Source: RUG191 sp045642225
Lineage (GTDB): Bacteria > Bacillota > Clostridia > Lachnospirales > Lachnospiraceae
DNA length: 64,000 nt
Assembly: GCA_045642225.1 (NCBI GenBank)
Contig: JAZUIN010000119.1
Location: 5,889-69,888 of the forward strand
Direction of reading: 5' to 3'
Positions 1 to 7,724 of this stretch are shown piece after piece (position 1 is the stretch's first letter; each line of letters begins with the position of its first letter). Made by a program: the position numbers and the translations under genes. The notes beneath the pieces were generated by a model. That model did not search any database. It worked only from the letters and a program-made list of their open reading frames with translations, and was not told the DNA's origin.

Positions 1-595
1 ATGCTTCCACAATCTCAGCTACATTTGCAAACATAATTACAGCCTCAGTGCCTATAAAAGCAAGTATAATCTCAACTATACCTATAACAATACTTATAAT
101 TAATACTATGAGACTAAGCCTCCATATTAATGTACCTTTGTCTGCTAATTCATCTAGCTTCTTCTCTCTTAGAAGGCTGGCATTAGAATCAATAATTGTC
201 TTAAACATAAGAATCACGCATACTTGACTTATTATCAAAGCCGCTGTAGAAATAAAGTTCAGACCAGTAGCCCCAACTAGGATATAACCTATAATTTGAA
301 TAAGTAAACTTGCGATAATGTATTTGTAAACTTTCTTATAAGCGTCTGAATCCTTCTTTGCTTTAGTTACTCCTACCATCATAAGGATAAATGATATTAT
401 GCTTAAGGCTTTTGCTATATAGAAAAAAACTGTAACAGACGTAATTGAATCAACAAATGTACTCTCATACTGAGTAAAGAAGCCTACTATTCCAGAAATC
501 ACCGCACCCATCATGGCGACTTCACTTATTAATTGTATTAACTGCGAATTGAAGATACACTTAATACCTTCTCGCGCATTCTTCTTATCTGTCAT
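1..595 (-). CDS. Partial multi-pass membrane protein (C-terminus outside window)
   Basis: An open frame runs from an ATG at 595 to the window edge, about 198 codons with no stop, so the C-terminus is missing. It starts MTDKKNAREGIKC and a good ribosome site (AGAGGGAGA) lies 5-6 bases upstream. The translated part has about five to six hydrophobic stretches broken by short charged loops, such as AKKDSDAYKK and SLLREKKLDELADKG, so it is an integral membrane protein. It starts 21 bases after the stop of the secreted protein gene and is probably co-transcribed with it. I do not recognise the family. An uncharacterised membrane partner of the secreted protein is possible, but that is only inferred from the spacing. 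Confidence 0.7.
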   Translation of the reverse strand, partial: MTDKKNAREGIKCIFNSQLIQLISEVAMMGAVISGIVGFFTQYESTFVDSITSVTVFFYIAKALSIISFILMMVGVTKAKKDSDAYKKVYKYIIASLLIQIIGYILVGATGLNFISTAALIISQVCVILMFKTIIDSNASLLREKKLDELADKGTLIWRLSLIVLIISIVIGIVEIILAFIGTEAVIMFANVAEIVEA

Positions 596-616
596 ATTAT
601 TCTCCCTCTTTCACTA

Positions 617-3355
617 TTATTCATCACGAATCTGAACACCATCTACATTAACTCTGCAATGACCGTTTCGACATGTTCCATGAACGGTTATATCAATATT
701 TTTATACATGGCATCCTTGTTATTTCTATTCAGATATCCACTAAACGGCCAATTTGAACCCCAGAATATATCATATGCAAATTGATATTCCGCAGCATTG
801 GCAGGTATTGAGAATTTTCTGGTTTTACAACAAGGTAACATCGTTTCTGAATACTGTCTTACAGTATCATTAGAATAAATTGGTTTACCCTTATCATCAA
901 ATTCCTCAATTTTACGAGTTGCAAAATATATTTCCTTACAAGCGAACCCTGCTTTTTGATGAATAGTAACATTCGCCCTCTTATGTTCCTCTACAGATGT
1001 CTCAATATACTCACTAGTTCTAGAAATTGTTGCTTGATTATTATCCTTAAGGAAAGTTGTTGTGTAGGAAATAGGTTGAAATGTTCCTATATTATTCTCT
1101 GATAATGCTGCATCATTATTGATTATATTCTTAACCTCATCCAGGCTTTCTACAGAGACAAATTCTCCTGCATGTTCCGTATTACCACCAATAACTAATA
1201 CATTAAATTGCGTATTTGCAAGAATATTCTTATAGGTCGTATTACTTGAAACGTCAACTCCCTTTATAGCAGCTTTGAGTGCTGCTTCAACCTCTGAACT
1301 ATTAGAGGAAGTTTCCATCTTTAAGTAAATCATTCTTCCATAATCAACATTTCTTATATATACAGGAGGATTCTTAGCATCAAAAGCATTCTTCACCTCA
1401 TCAATTGATGTGTAAGAACCGAAAGCTGCTGCCGGATCTCCTGTCGGATAAGCAGGAATTGACACATTGTAATATATTTGCTTATATGCCATAACCATTA
1501 CCTGCTTCTCGTTATTTTGAATTTTATTAAAATCAATCTTAAGAAGGCTTCCTAGATCAACTCCAAAGTCTGCCTTTGCCTGAGCCTCAGAACTAATCAT
1601 AGAATACTTCATATCATAGTTAGCTTTAGTGTTCTGAGGTCTATCCGAATTGTTGTACCAGTTATAAACCACATCATCAATAGCTCTCTTCGTATCGGAA
1701 TAAGTAGGTTGACATGTCACTGTACCATTTCCACCGATATTAGGAAGATTAACAGTTAATTGTACATCTGATCTGTCTGATGTATTGATTGGTACCGGTT
1801 GACCATCCATTAATTTCGTATTGGCTTGAAGGAGTGCACCAGGGTATACATCCACTGAATTACCGGAAATAGCAGAAATATCAGCCGAACCGTTTTCTAC
1901 ACTCTTCTTCTTACGAGTTATTACTTTAAAGGAATTCTCATCTCCCTCTGCCTCTTTAGGCTTTTTTATACTTTCACCTGTACCTTTAGAATATAGTATA
2001 TCATGGCTATCGTAGTTTAGTCCCTTGACATATTGATTTATATCATCATGATCATCCCATCCATCAGCTTTTACTTCACCTAGACCAAATAAAGATGAAG
2101 TAGTCGTAGTATCTGATGTGGAATTCTCTGAAGAAGAAGCATTGCTTTTCTTCGTATGTACAGCAGATTTATATGCTGTATTTGTTAAGGTATTGCTATT
2201 TTCTAACACCCTATCAACTGTATACTCATTATTAGCATTATCCGGTGAATCTTTATGTTGCTCATCTAGATCAACCATCTTATCAGCATCTGCCATTCCA
2301 CCATGGCAAATCTTTTTATTGGCCTCCTCATCAGATATTAGAGGAACTTCTTGATTATTTACTTCCTCAGTCTTGTTAATAAGCTCTGGCTTTTCTGAAT
2401 AACAACCCTCTATGAACTTATTAAACTCCTCACACTTCTTTATAGTACTAGAAGAAAGCTTCACTGAATCAGGAGTGTTGTCTGCCTGTGTTGGTGTTAC
2501 ATTATTAGCCTCTGTAGATACAGTACTGTTAGTCGCTTTATCCGCGTTGTTATCTTTGTTATCTTTATTATCATTGCTGACATCAGCTTCCTTAGTTGAA
2601 TTTGATGCGGCTTTATTGTTATCAGCAGTCGAGTTTGCTCCCTTATTATCCGTAGTATTAGCAGTACTATTTTGAGTAGCATTGCTTGACTCACTTCCTG
2701 TGGTCTTATCAGCCTTTGCAGCTTCACTTAGAATAATAAGATTAACTGTTCGAATATACTCGTTGATAATCAAATTCTGTGCAGTATTGATATCATCCTG
2801 ATTAGCTAAAAATCCATACAAGTTAAAGTATAGATTACTTTTCTCTATTAAATCTGTGTAAGAAGCCAGAATATCAGCCCCATTATATCCCTTAGCAATT
2901 GCTTTTCTTTCATCAGCGGAAGTAGCACTACTAAGCTTTGTCATGTAATCCTTAGATGTGTCCACTGATTTTTTAACTTCATTAAGACTGTCATAATAAG
3001 GATTTAGATCAACGTCCTTATATTCCTCATTTGCCTTTGTTCCATTAAGGGCATTAATAGACTCATTGTATACTCTATCTATACTAGAATCAATATTGTT
3101 ATACTGAGGAGTCAGCTCATCACTTAAGCCCGCCATCTTCGTAATACTAGCTGCATTCCAGTCTATTGAAAATGTGCCTTTATCATCCTCAAACTTCTTC
3201 ATTGAATCTCTTTGATATGCCGGCATCTTACTTGAACCTTCGTCGATCTCTGCTTGGGAAGGACTAGAAGCGTTAGCCACAGGTGTTGCCATCATCACTA
3301 AAGCAAGCGACAACACAAGTAAAATCGACATAATAACCCTACGCGCTTTTTTCAT
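617..3355 (-). CDS. Large secreted protein of unknown function (912 aa)
   Basis: The protein begins MKKARRVIMSILLVLSLALV, a classical signal peptide with an Ala-x-Ala type cleavage region (ATPVANASS) near residue 30. The ATG at 3355 is chosen because AGGGGG lies just upstream; a start 12 codons earlier has no such site. Residues about 30-220 are helical and charged. Residues about 220-310 form a low-complexity Asn/Thr/Ser/Asp/Lys linker. The C-terminal half looks beta-rich and holds several cysteines (CC in LPCCKTRK, and CRNGHC near the end) that could pair outside the cell. There is no C-terminal membrane segment, LPxTG sorting signal or surface-layer repeat. I do not recognise the family. 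The next gene encodes a membrane protein, so the two may form a cell-envelope pair. Confidence 0.75.
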   Translation of the reverse strand: MKKARRVIMSILLVLSLALVMMATPVANASSPSQAEIDEGSSKMPAYQRDSMKKFEDDKGTFSIDWNAASITKMAGLSDELTPQYNNIDSSIDRVYNESINALNGTKANEEYKDVDLNPYYDSLNEVKKSVDTSKDYMTKLSSATSADERKAIAKGYNGADILASYTDLIEKSNLYFNLYGFLANQDDINTAQNLIINEYIRTVNLIILSEAAKADKTTGSESSNATQNSTANTTDNKGANSTADNNKAASNSTKEADVSNDNKDNKDNNADKATNSTVSTEANNVTPTQADNTPDSVKLSSSTIKKCEEFNKFIEGCYSEKPELINKTEEVNNQEVPLISDEEANKKICHGGMADADKMVDLDEQHKDSPDNANNEYTVDRVLENSNTLTNTAYKSAVHTKKSNASSSENSTSDTTTTSSLFGLGEVKADGWDDHDDINQYVKGLNYDSHDILYSKGTGESIKKPKEAEGDENSFKVITRKKKSVENGSADISAISGNSVDVYPGALLQANTKLMDGQPVPINTSDRSDVQLTVNLPNIGGNGTVTCQPTYSDTKRAIDDVVYNWYNNSDRPQNTKANYDMKYSMISSEAQAKADFGVDLGSLLKIDFNKIQNNEKQVMVMAYKQIYYNVSIPAYPTGDPAAAFGSYTSIDEVKNAFDAKNPPVYIRNVDYGRMIYLKMETSSNSSEVEAALKAAIKGVDVSSNTTYKNILANTQFNVLVIGGNTEHAGEFVSVESLDEVKNIINNDAALSENNIGTFQPISYTTTFLKDNNQATISRTSEYIETSVEEHKRANVTIHQKAGFACKEIYFATRKIEEFDDKGKPIYSNDTVRQYSETMLPCCKTRKFSIPANAAEYQFAYDIFWGSNWPFSGYLNRNNKDAMYKNIDITVHGTCRNGHCRVNVDGVQIRDE

Positions 3356-3379
3356 GCTTATACCCCCTATATTGTATTT

Positions 3380-3402
3380 CTTTGTAAACAATTATTACAA
3401 AG
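3380..3402. promoter_or_regulatory. Palindromic candidate operator upstream of the secreted protein gene
   Basis: CTTTGTAA and TTACAAAG form a perfect 8-bp inverted repeat separated by 7 bases, 25-47 bases before the start codon of the secreted protein gene. The symmetry and AT-rich half-sites fit a dimeric repressor site, but no regulator can be named. A weak RNA hairpin in the leader is the alternative. Confidence 0.35.
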
Positions 3403-3453
3403 TTTCCATCTTTTTTCAAGTATTTTTACTAATCGAAAAAACAGAAAAAGATA

Positions 3454-3473
3454 TAAGGTGACAAGTCACCTTA
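3454..3473. repeat. Perfect 9-bp inverted repeat with 2-base loop
   Basis: TAAGGTGAC and GTCACCTTA flank AA. On the minus strand it is followed by a run rich in T (ATATCTTTTT), so it could stop minus-strand transcription, but no minus-strand gene lies immediately upstream. It sits between the divergent secreted-protein gene and the DUF5688 remnant and directly abuts the 195-bp inverted repeat. An operator or the closing hairpin of that element are alternatives. Confidence 0.4.
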
Positions 3474-3474
3474 A

Positions 3475-3669
3475 GTATTGGAATCTCACTTATCCATTTC
3501 ACCTTTCCATAGAATAAGCCTTACTCTAATCGACTAGGAATCTAAAAGCAAGGTCAAGCGCTTTGCGTTTCGCTGAAAACCTTGCTTTAAGACCGCTAGT
3601 CGATTATTTATCGGCTCCAAAAATCATATGGAAAGGAGAAATTATGAATAACATTAGAGATTCCAATAC
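3475..3669 (+). repeat. 195-bp nested inverted repeat (MITE-like or large RNA hairpin)
   Basis: Four nested arm pairs are visible. 3475-3487 pairs perfectly with 3657-3669 (13 bp, GTATTGGAATCTC). 3496-3511 pairs with 3627-3642 (15 of 16). 3527-3537 pairs perfectly with 3596-3606 (11 bp, TAATCGACTAG). 3545-3554 pairs perfectly with 3579-3588 (10 bp, AAAGCAAGGT), with a further AGCG/CGCT apex at 3557-3560 and 3571-3574. If transcribed rightwards this would be one long interrupted hairpin that buries the AAGGAG ribosome site of the small ORF at 3644. Terminal inverted repeats around a short non-coding body also fit a miniature transposable element, although I see no clear target-site duplication. 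Confidence 0.65.
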
Positions 3670-3721
3670 AAAATTTAAGATAACTATTGTTGAGTGTTTA
3701 TTAAGGAGGATTAGATTATGA
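3644..3721 (+). CDS. Possible 25-aa leader peptide overlapping the DUF5688 start
   Basis: ATG at 3644 follows AAAGGAG (3632-3638) with a 5-base gap and opens a 25-codon frame beginning MNNIRDSNTKFK. Its TGA overlaps the ATG of the next gene in an ATGA junction, the usual layout for translational coupling. No homology is recognised and no run of one regulatory amino acid is seen, so a classical attenuator peptide is not supported. Its ribosome site and first codons lie in the right arm of the 195-bp inverted repeat, so its translation may depend on that structure. It could instead be a chance ORF. Confidence 0.4.
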   Translation: MNNIRDSNTKFKITIVECLLRRIRL

Positions 3722-4233
3722 CTTACCAAGATTTTGAATCAAAGATTATTGAGCTTATAAATACTGAATTATCAGATGAATTTACTATTGATACTAAACC
3801 TGTTATTAAAAATAACGGCATTACTCTTCACGGACTTGTTATTAACAATGGCAAGTGCAACATCTCACCTACTATTTATCTTGATTACTACTACAAGGAG
3901 TTCGAAAACGGAGCTGACATTGATAAGCTTGCTAAACAAGTTGTTGCTCAATACAAGAAATTTGAACTAGATGAAGACTTTGATATCTCTGTATTCACAG
4001 ATTACGAGAAGTGCAAGGATAATATTTCTTTCAAGCTCATCAATTATGAGAAGAATAAGGTGCTTCTCGAAGATATCCCTCATATCAAGTATCTCGACCT
4101 TGCAATCGTTTTCTATTACTTACTCGAAGGAGGGTTAAACGAAACAAGTGACATCTACATACTTCCACATCTTCTGCACATCTTTGCTAGAAAATGGCGG
4201 TTTGACCTTCTTTTCTTCATCAATTTCTCTTAG
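3718..4233 (+). pseudogene. Truncated DUF5688 gene (N-terminal half)
   Basis: Residues 1 to about 138 match the intact DUF5688 protein encoded at 15405-16301 almost column by column: MTYQDFE, KNNGITLHG, NISPTIYLD, VFTDYEKCK, LINYEKNK and YLDLAIVFYYL. After about position 4130 the similarity stops, and the remaining codons read antisense through the 3' end of an integrase fragment. About 160 C-terminal residues are lost, so this is a broken gene rather than a short family member. GGAGG lies 8 bases before the ATG. DUF5688 has no known function; it is a domain I associate with Lachnospiraceae, often in several copies. Both truncated genes meet tail to tail at 4130-4150, which points to a deletion after element insertion. 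Confidence 0.75.
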
Positions 4234-4794
4234 TAACGGTGTTATCTTAAATGCTCTAGCTGGATTAAAACTAATCAACATCCTTTCATAAGCATAATCA
4301 AACATTAGATTACACATAGACTTTATTCGTTCTTGAGTACATTTAGAATCCTTTCGTACCTCTCCTTTGTATTTCCCTTCTGGAACTACCCAAGAACCAT
4401 TACTCATTACATCCTTAATATGCCCAGGTCCGATATTTTTAATTGGCATATCATATAACAAAGTGCAATATCTATAAGCACTTTCAACAGACCTAATAGC
4501 ACTATCAGATGTTAACTTCTCAAAATACTCCTTACTCCAAACATTATACAAATCAGAAAATGTGTTTATTTCACCTACAGTGTATTCAAAAGGATTCTCT
4601 GAATACTTTTGCAAAGCATATTCAGCTTCAAATCGTGTTTTGAAAGTACCTATTCTTTTATACTTGTATTTAACCATTCCAGTCTTTTGATCAATTACAG
4701 AACAACCAACCTTTGCTATAAATGGATTTGTTCTATCTTTCCTAACTTCTATTGAGCCTGTTCCATTACCTCTTTTTTTCATTGTTTTTGGCAT
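4135..4794 (-). pseudogene. Truncated tyrosine-type integrase (N-terminal part)
   Basis: The 219-residue product has the N-terminal layout of phage and conjugative-element integrases: a basic start (MPKTMKKRGNGTGSIEVRKD), an arm-binding beta region with GTFKTRFEAEYAL, then the SAM-like core-binding domain (FSDLYNVWSKEYFEKL to NLMFDYAYERMLISFNPA). It ends at KMWKYVD, just where the catalytic domain should begin, so the Arg, His-x-x-Arg and Tyr residues are absent and it cannot recombine DNA. AAAGGAG precedes the ATG at 4794. The last codons belong to the junction with the broken DUF5688 gene. Upstream, at 4999-5040, is a copy of the end of the GGGtGRT gene, a plausible old attachment site. Confidence 0.8.
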
Positions 4795-4911
4795 CTTGAT
4801 TCTCCTTTCAAATTAGAGATTCAAAATACTTATTGGTTTTATTCCCTGCAATAGAATGGTTTTCTACTGAAACAGTCAAAATGACATGACGTAAACCGTT
4901 GACGCAAAAGC

Positions 4912-4954
4912 AACGAGGGCATCTCAAACGCAATGTTGTTTGATAGCCCTCGTT
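4912..4954. repeat. Strong 9-bp plus 5-bp hairpin beside the integrase remnant
   Basis: AACGAGGGC (4912-4920) pairs perfectly with GCCCTCGTT (4946-4954), and inside it CAAAC (4925-4929) pairs with GTTTG (4938-4942). It lies between the integrase start and the duplicated gene end. Neither strand has a long T run after it, so it is not a textbook terminator. It may be an element-end structure, an excision-factor site, or the displaced terminator of the GGGtGRT operon. The rest of 4795-5152 has no gene that I can see, only this hairpin, the gene-end copy at 4999-5040 and a weak TTTTAGC/GCTAAAA stem at 5051-5073. Confidence 0.5.
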
Positions 4955-4998
4955 AAAGTGACGTTTTTACGCCATTTTTAATTCTTTATGTGTATTAA

Positions 4999-5040
4999 TT
5001 AGAATTTTCCTTTATCTGCTGCTTCTTGCACAGAAACAAC
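4999..5040 (-). pseudogene. Diverged copy of the 3' end of the GGGtGRT gene (candidate attachment-site remnant)
   Basis: Read on the minus strand the segment encodes VVSVQEAADKGKF and a stop, against AVSVEEAAKAGKF and a stop at the end of the intact gene 154 bases away. Several differences are third-base changes (AAA/AAG, GTG/GTA), so the segment comes from a homologous coding sequence rather than chance. Upstream of these codons the similarity vanishes. Elements that insert into the 3' end of a gene often carry a replacement end, and an integrase fragment lies 205 bases further left, so this is best read as one half of an old integration site. A decayed gene duplication is the alternative. 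Confidence 0.65.
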
Positions 5041-5152
5041 AAACAACGTATTTTAGCCATTTATCAGCTAAAAAACATAAACGCGACATAGATAAAAATT
5101 ACATTCTATAACGCTTTTAACAGCTTTTACACGCAATCTTGTCGAAAAATTC

Positions 5153-6163
5153 TTAGAACTTTCCAGCCTTTGCTGCTTCTTCTACAGAAACAGCAACTGA
5201 AACTGTCATACCAACCATTGGGTTGTTACCAGCACCGATAAGACCCATCATCTCAACGTGAGCAGGAACTGAAGAAGAACCAGCAAATTGAGCATCTGAG
5301 TGCATACGTCCTAATGTATCTGTCATACCGTATGAAGCAGGACCTGCAGCCATGTTATCTGGGTGAAGTGTACGACCTGTACCACCACCTGATGCAACTG
5401 AGAAATACTTCTTACCTAAATCGATACATTCCTTCTTGTATGTACCAGCAACTGGATGTTGGAAACGAGTAGGGTTTGTTGAGTTACCTGTGATAGATAC
5501 ACCAACATTTTCATGATGCATAATTGCAACACCTTCTTGAACATCGTCAGAACCATAGCACTTAACTGTAGCACGAAGTCCATCAGAATATGCCTTCTCA
5601 TATACAACATTAAGTTCATTCTTAGCATAATCAAACTTTGTCTCAACATATGTAAATCCGTTGATACGAGAGATAATTTGTGCAGCATCCTTTCCTAAAC
5701 CGTTAAGGATAACACGTAAAGGCTTTTGACGAACCTTGTTAGCCTTCTCTGCGATACCAATAGCACCTTCAGCAGCGGCAAATGATTCGTGACCTGCTAG
5801 GAAGCAGAAGCACTCTGTCTCTTCTTCTAATAACATTTTACCAAGGTTACCATGTCCAAGACCTACCTTACGGTGATCAGCAACAGAACCTGGAATACAG
5901 AAAGCTTGTAAGCCTTCACCGATTGCAGCAGCAGCTTCAGAAGCTTTACGGCAATCCTTCTTAATAGCAATTGCAGCACCTACAGTGTAAGCCCAGCAAG
6001 CATTTTCAAAACAAATTGGTTGGATACCCTTGATCATGTCATATACATCAAGACCAGCATCCTTTGTAATCTTCTCAGCTTCTTCGATTGAGCTGATTCC
6101 ATATTGATTCAACACAGCATTAATCTGGTCGATTCTTCTTTCATATGATTCAAATAAAGCCAT
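5153..6163 (-). CDS. GGGtGRT family protein
   Basis: This 336-residue protein carries the motif GGGTGRTLHPDN near residue 258 that names the GGGtGRT family. Other conserved stretches are HRKVGLGHGNLG, FLAGHESFAAAEG, VIMHHEN-like IMHHENVGVS and a Gly-rich C-terminus (MGLIGAGNNPMVG). The family is uncharacterised; its members commonly lie next to a NifU-like scaffold gene, as here (16-base gap, same strand), so a role in iron-sulfur or related sulfur chemistry is an inference from context. No membrane segment or signal peptide is seen. A GGAGAACGAAA-type ribosome site precedes the ATG. The 3' end of this gene is duplicated at 4999-5040, suggesting it has been a target for integration. Confidence 0.85.
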   Translation of the reverse strand: MALFESYERRIDQINAVLNQYGISSIEEAEKITKDAGLDVYDMIKGIQPICFENACWAYTVGAAIAIKKDCRKASEAAAAIGEGLQAFCIPGSVADHRKVGLGHGNLGKMLLEEETECFCFLAGHESFAAAEGAIGIAEKANKVRQKPLRVILNGLGKDAAQIISRINGFTYVETKFDYAKNELNVVYEKAYSDGLRATVKCYGSDDVQEGVAIMHHENVGVSITGNSTNPTRFQHPVAGTYKKECIDLGKKYFSVASGGGTGRTLHPDNMAAGPASYGMTDTLGRMHSDAQFAGSSSVPAHVEMMGLIGAGNNPMVGMTVSVAVSVEEAAKAGKF

Positions 6164-6178
6164 TTTCGTTCTCCTTTC

Positions 6179-6871
6179 TTATTCTACTCTTGGGTCGATA
6201 ACCTTAGCAGCATCAGCTACACGTCCGTAAGAACCCTTAGCCTTTTCCCAAGCTGTATTAGGATCATCGCCTTTTTTGATAAAGTCTGTCATTTTACCAA
6301 GAGAAACGAATTCGTATCCGATTACTTCGTCATCAGCATCAAGAGCGATACCTGTTACATAACCTTCAGCCATCTCTAAGTAACGAACACCCTTCTCGTT
6401 AGTTGCATACATTGTACCAACTTGTGAACGAAGTCCTTTACCAAGATCTTCAAGTCCTGCACCAACAGCAAGTCCGTCATCAGAAAATGCTGATTGTGTA
6501 CGACCATATACGATTTGTAAAAATAGCTCTCTCATAGCTGTATTAATAGCATCACATACTAAGTCAGTATTTAAAGCTTCAAGAATAGTCTTTCCTTGAA
6601 GAATTTCAGCTGCCATAGCTGCTGAATGAGTCATACCTGAGCAACCGATTGTCTCGATTAATGCCTCTTGTATAATTCCTTCTTTTACGTTAAGTGTTAA
6701 CTTACATGCACCTTGTTGAGGAGCACACCAGCCAATACCATGTGTAAAACCCGAAATATCCTTAATTTCTTTAGCCTGTACCCATTTTCCTTCTTCAGGA
6801 ATTGGAGCTGGCTCATGCTTTGCGCCCTTAGCTACTGGACACATATTCTCTACTTCTTTTGTGTAAATCAT
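6179..6871 (-). CDS. NifU/IscU-like iron-sulfur scaffold protein paired with GGGtGRT
   Basis: The sequence contains WCAPQQGACKLTL, ETIGCSGMTHSAAMAAEIL and a third Cys near LVCDAINTAM, an arrangement like the three-cysteine IscU/NifU scaffold fold on which Fe-S clusters are assembled. The C-terminal part (about 130 residues, ending VADAAKVIDPRVE) is an extension not found in plain IscU. The start at 6871 (MIYTKEVENMCPVAKG) is chosen because AAAGGAG lies 6 bases upstream; a longer frame to 6916 lacks one. It forms a two-gene operon with the GGGtGRT gene. The Suf proteins lie 43 kb away, so this may be a separate or specialised scaffold. Exact substrate is unknown. Confidence 0.75.
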   Translation of the reverse strand: MIYTKEVENMCPVAKGAKHEPAPIPEEGKWVQAKEIKDISGFTHGIGWCAPQQGACKLTLNVKEGIIQEALIETIGCSGMTHSAAMAAEILQGKTILEALNTDLVCDAINTAMRELFLQIVYGRTQSAFSDDGLAVGAGLEDLGKGLRSQVGTMYATNEKGVRYLEMAEGYVTGIALDADDEVIGYEFVSLGKMTDFIKKGDDPNTAWEKAKGSYGRVADAAKVIDPRVE

Positions 6872-7000
6872 AAGAGACTCCTTTCTTATTTCCTTAATTG
6901 TGTTATTACACATCACTGTTATTTTCTCATATTTTAAGCCATTAGTCTAGTTAATTCTTTGCTTAATGACAAATATTTAACAAAGTATTTATAGCACCAA

Positions 7001-7666
7001 CTATTGCTTAGCAACAATATTGCCTTTTTCCTTGTAAATGGAATTCGCTGGCACTACTCCTCTAACTGAGGATGTTGGATAAATGTTTGAATTTGGACAT
7101 ACGACTGTACCTGGATTTAACACACTGTTACAGCCTACTTCAACGCCATTGCCAAGCATAGCACCAAACTTCTTAATGCCTGTTTCAATTTCTTCTTTAC
7201 CGTTCTTAACCACAACCAAAGTCTTGTCAGACTTAACATTTGACGTAATAGAACCAGCTCCCATATGTGACTTGTATCCAAGAACTGAATCCCCTACATA
7301 ATTATAGTGTGGAACTTGAACTGTGTTGAATAACACAACATTTTTCAATTCTGTAGAATTTCCTACAACGCAATTCTTACCTACGATTGCATTTCCTCTA
7401 ATAAATGCACATTGTCTGATTTCTGCATATTCATCGATAATAAGTGGACCATGTAAATACGCTGAATCAAACACAGTTGCTGATTTAGCAACCCAGATGT
7501 CTTCTCCTCTTTTCTCATAGATTTCTGGGTCTAAGGTATTACCAAGCTTAATAATAAATTCGCTTATTTCTGGCAAAACCTCCCATGGATAGGTCTTTCC
7601 TTCGAACAACTCAGCGGCTATAGTCTGAGATAAATCATACATATTTTCAATTCTACACTCTTCCAT
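7001..7666 (-). CDS. Left-handed beta-helix (hexapeptide repeat) transferase-like protein
   Basis: After an N-terminal helical segment of about 55 residues, hexapeptide repeats run through IWVAKSATVFDSAYLHGPLI, AEIRQCAFIRGNAIVGKNCV and VGNSTELKNVVLF, then VGDSVLGYKSHMGAGSITSN and GNGVEVGCNSVLNPGTVV. This is the left-handed beta-helix of acyl- and acetyltransferases, closest in feel to the C-terminal domain of GlmU, but the nucleotidyltransferase domain of GlmU is absent. Genes like this are often labelled UDP-GlcNAc pyrophosphorylase in related genomes; the visible sequence only supports a trimeric acyltransferase-like fold acting on a sugar or similar substrate. AGGGAGGAACAA precedes the ATG. 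It stands alone between topB and the Fe-S scaffold gene. Confidence 0.7.
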   Translation of the reverse strand: MEECRIENMYDLSQTIAAELFEGKTYPWEVLPEISEFIIKLGNTLDPEIYEKRGEDIWVAKSATVFDSAYLHGPLIIDEYAEIRQCAFIRGNAIVGKNCVVGNSTELKNVVLFNTVQVPHYNYVGDSVLGYKSHMGAGSITSNVKSDKTLVVVKNGKEEIETGIKKFGAMLGNGVEVGCNSVLNPGTVVCPNSNIYPTSSVRGVVPANSIYKEKGNIVAKQ

Positions 7667-7724
7667 TTGTTCCTCCCTAGCAATTCTCTATAGTTTCATA
7701 ATAAGAAATACAGTATGTCAAATA

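Noticed and set aside
2118..2727. Several frames inside the secreted protein gene on both strands
   Set aside because: They lie within the low-complexity linker and lack ribosome sites; they are shadows of the real frame.
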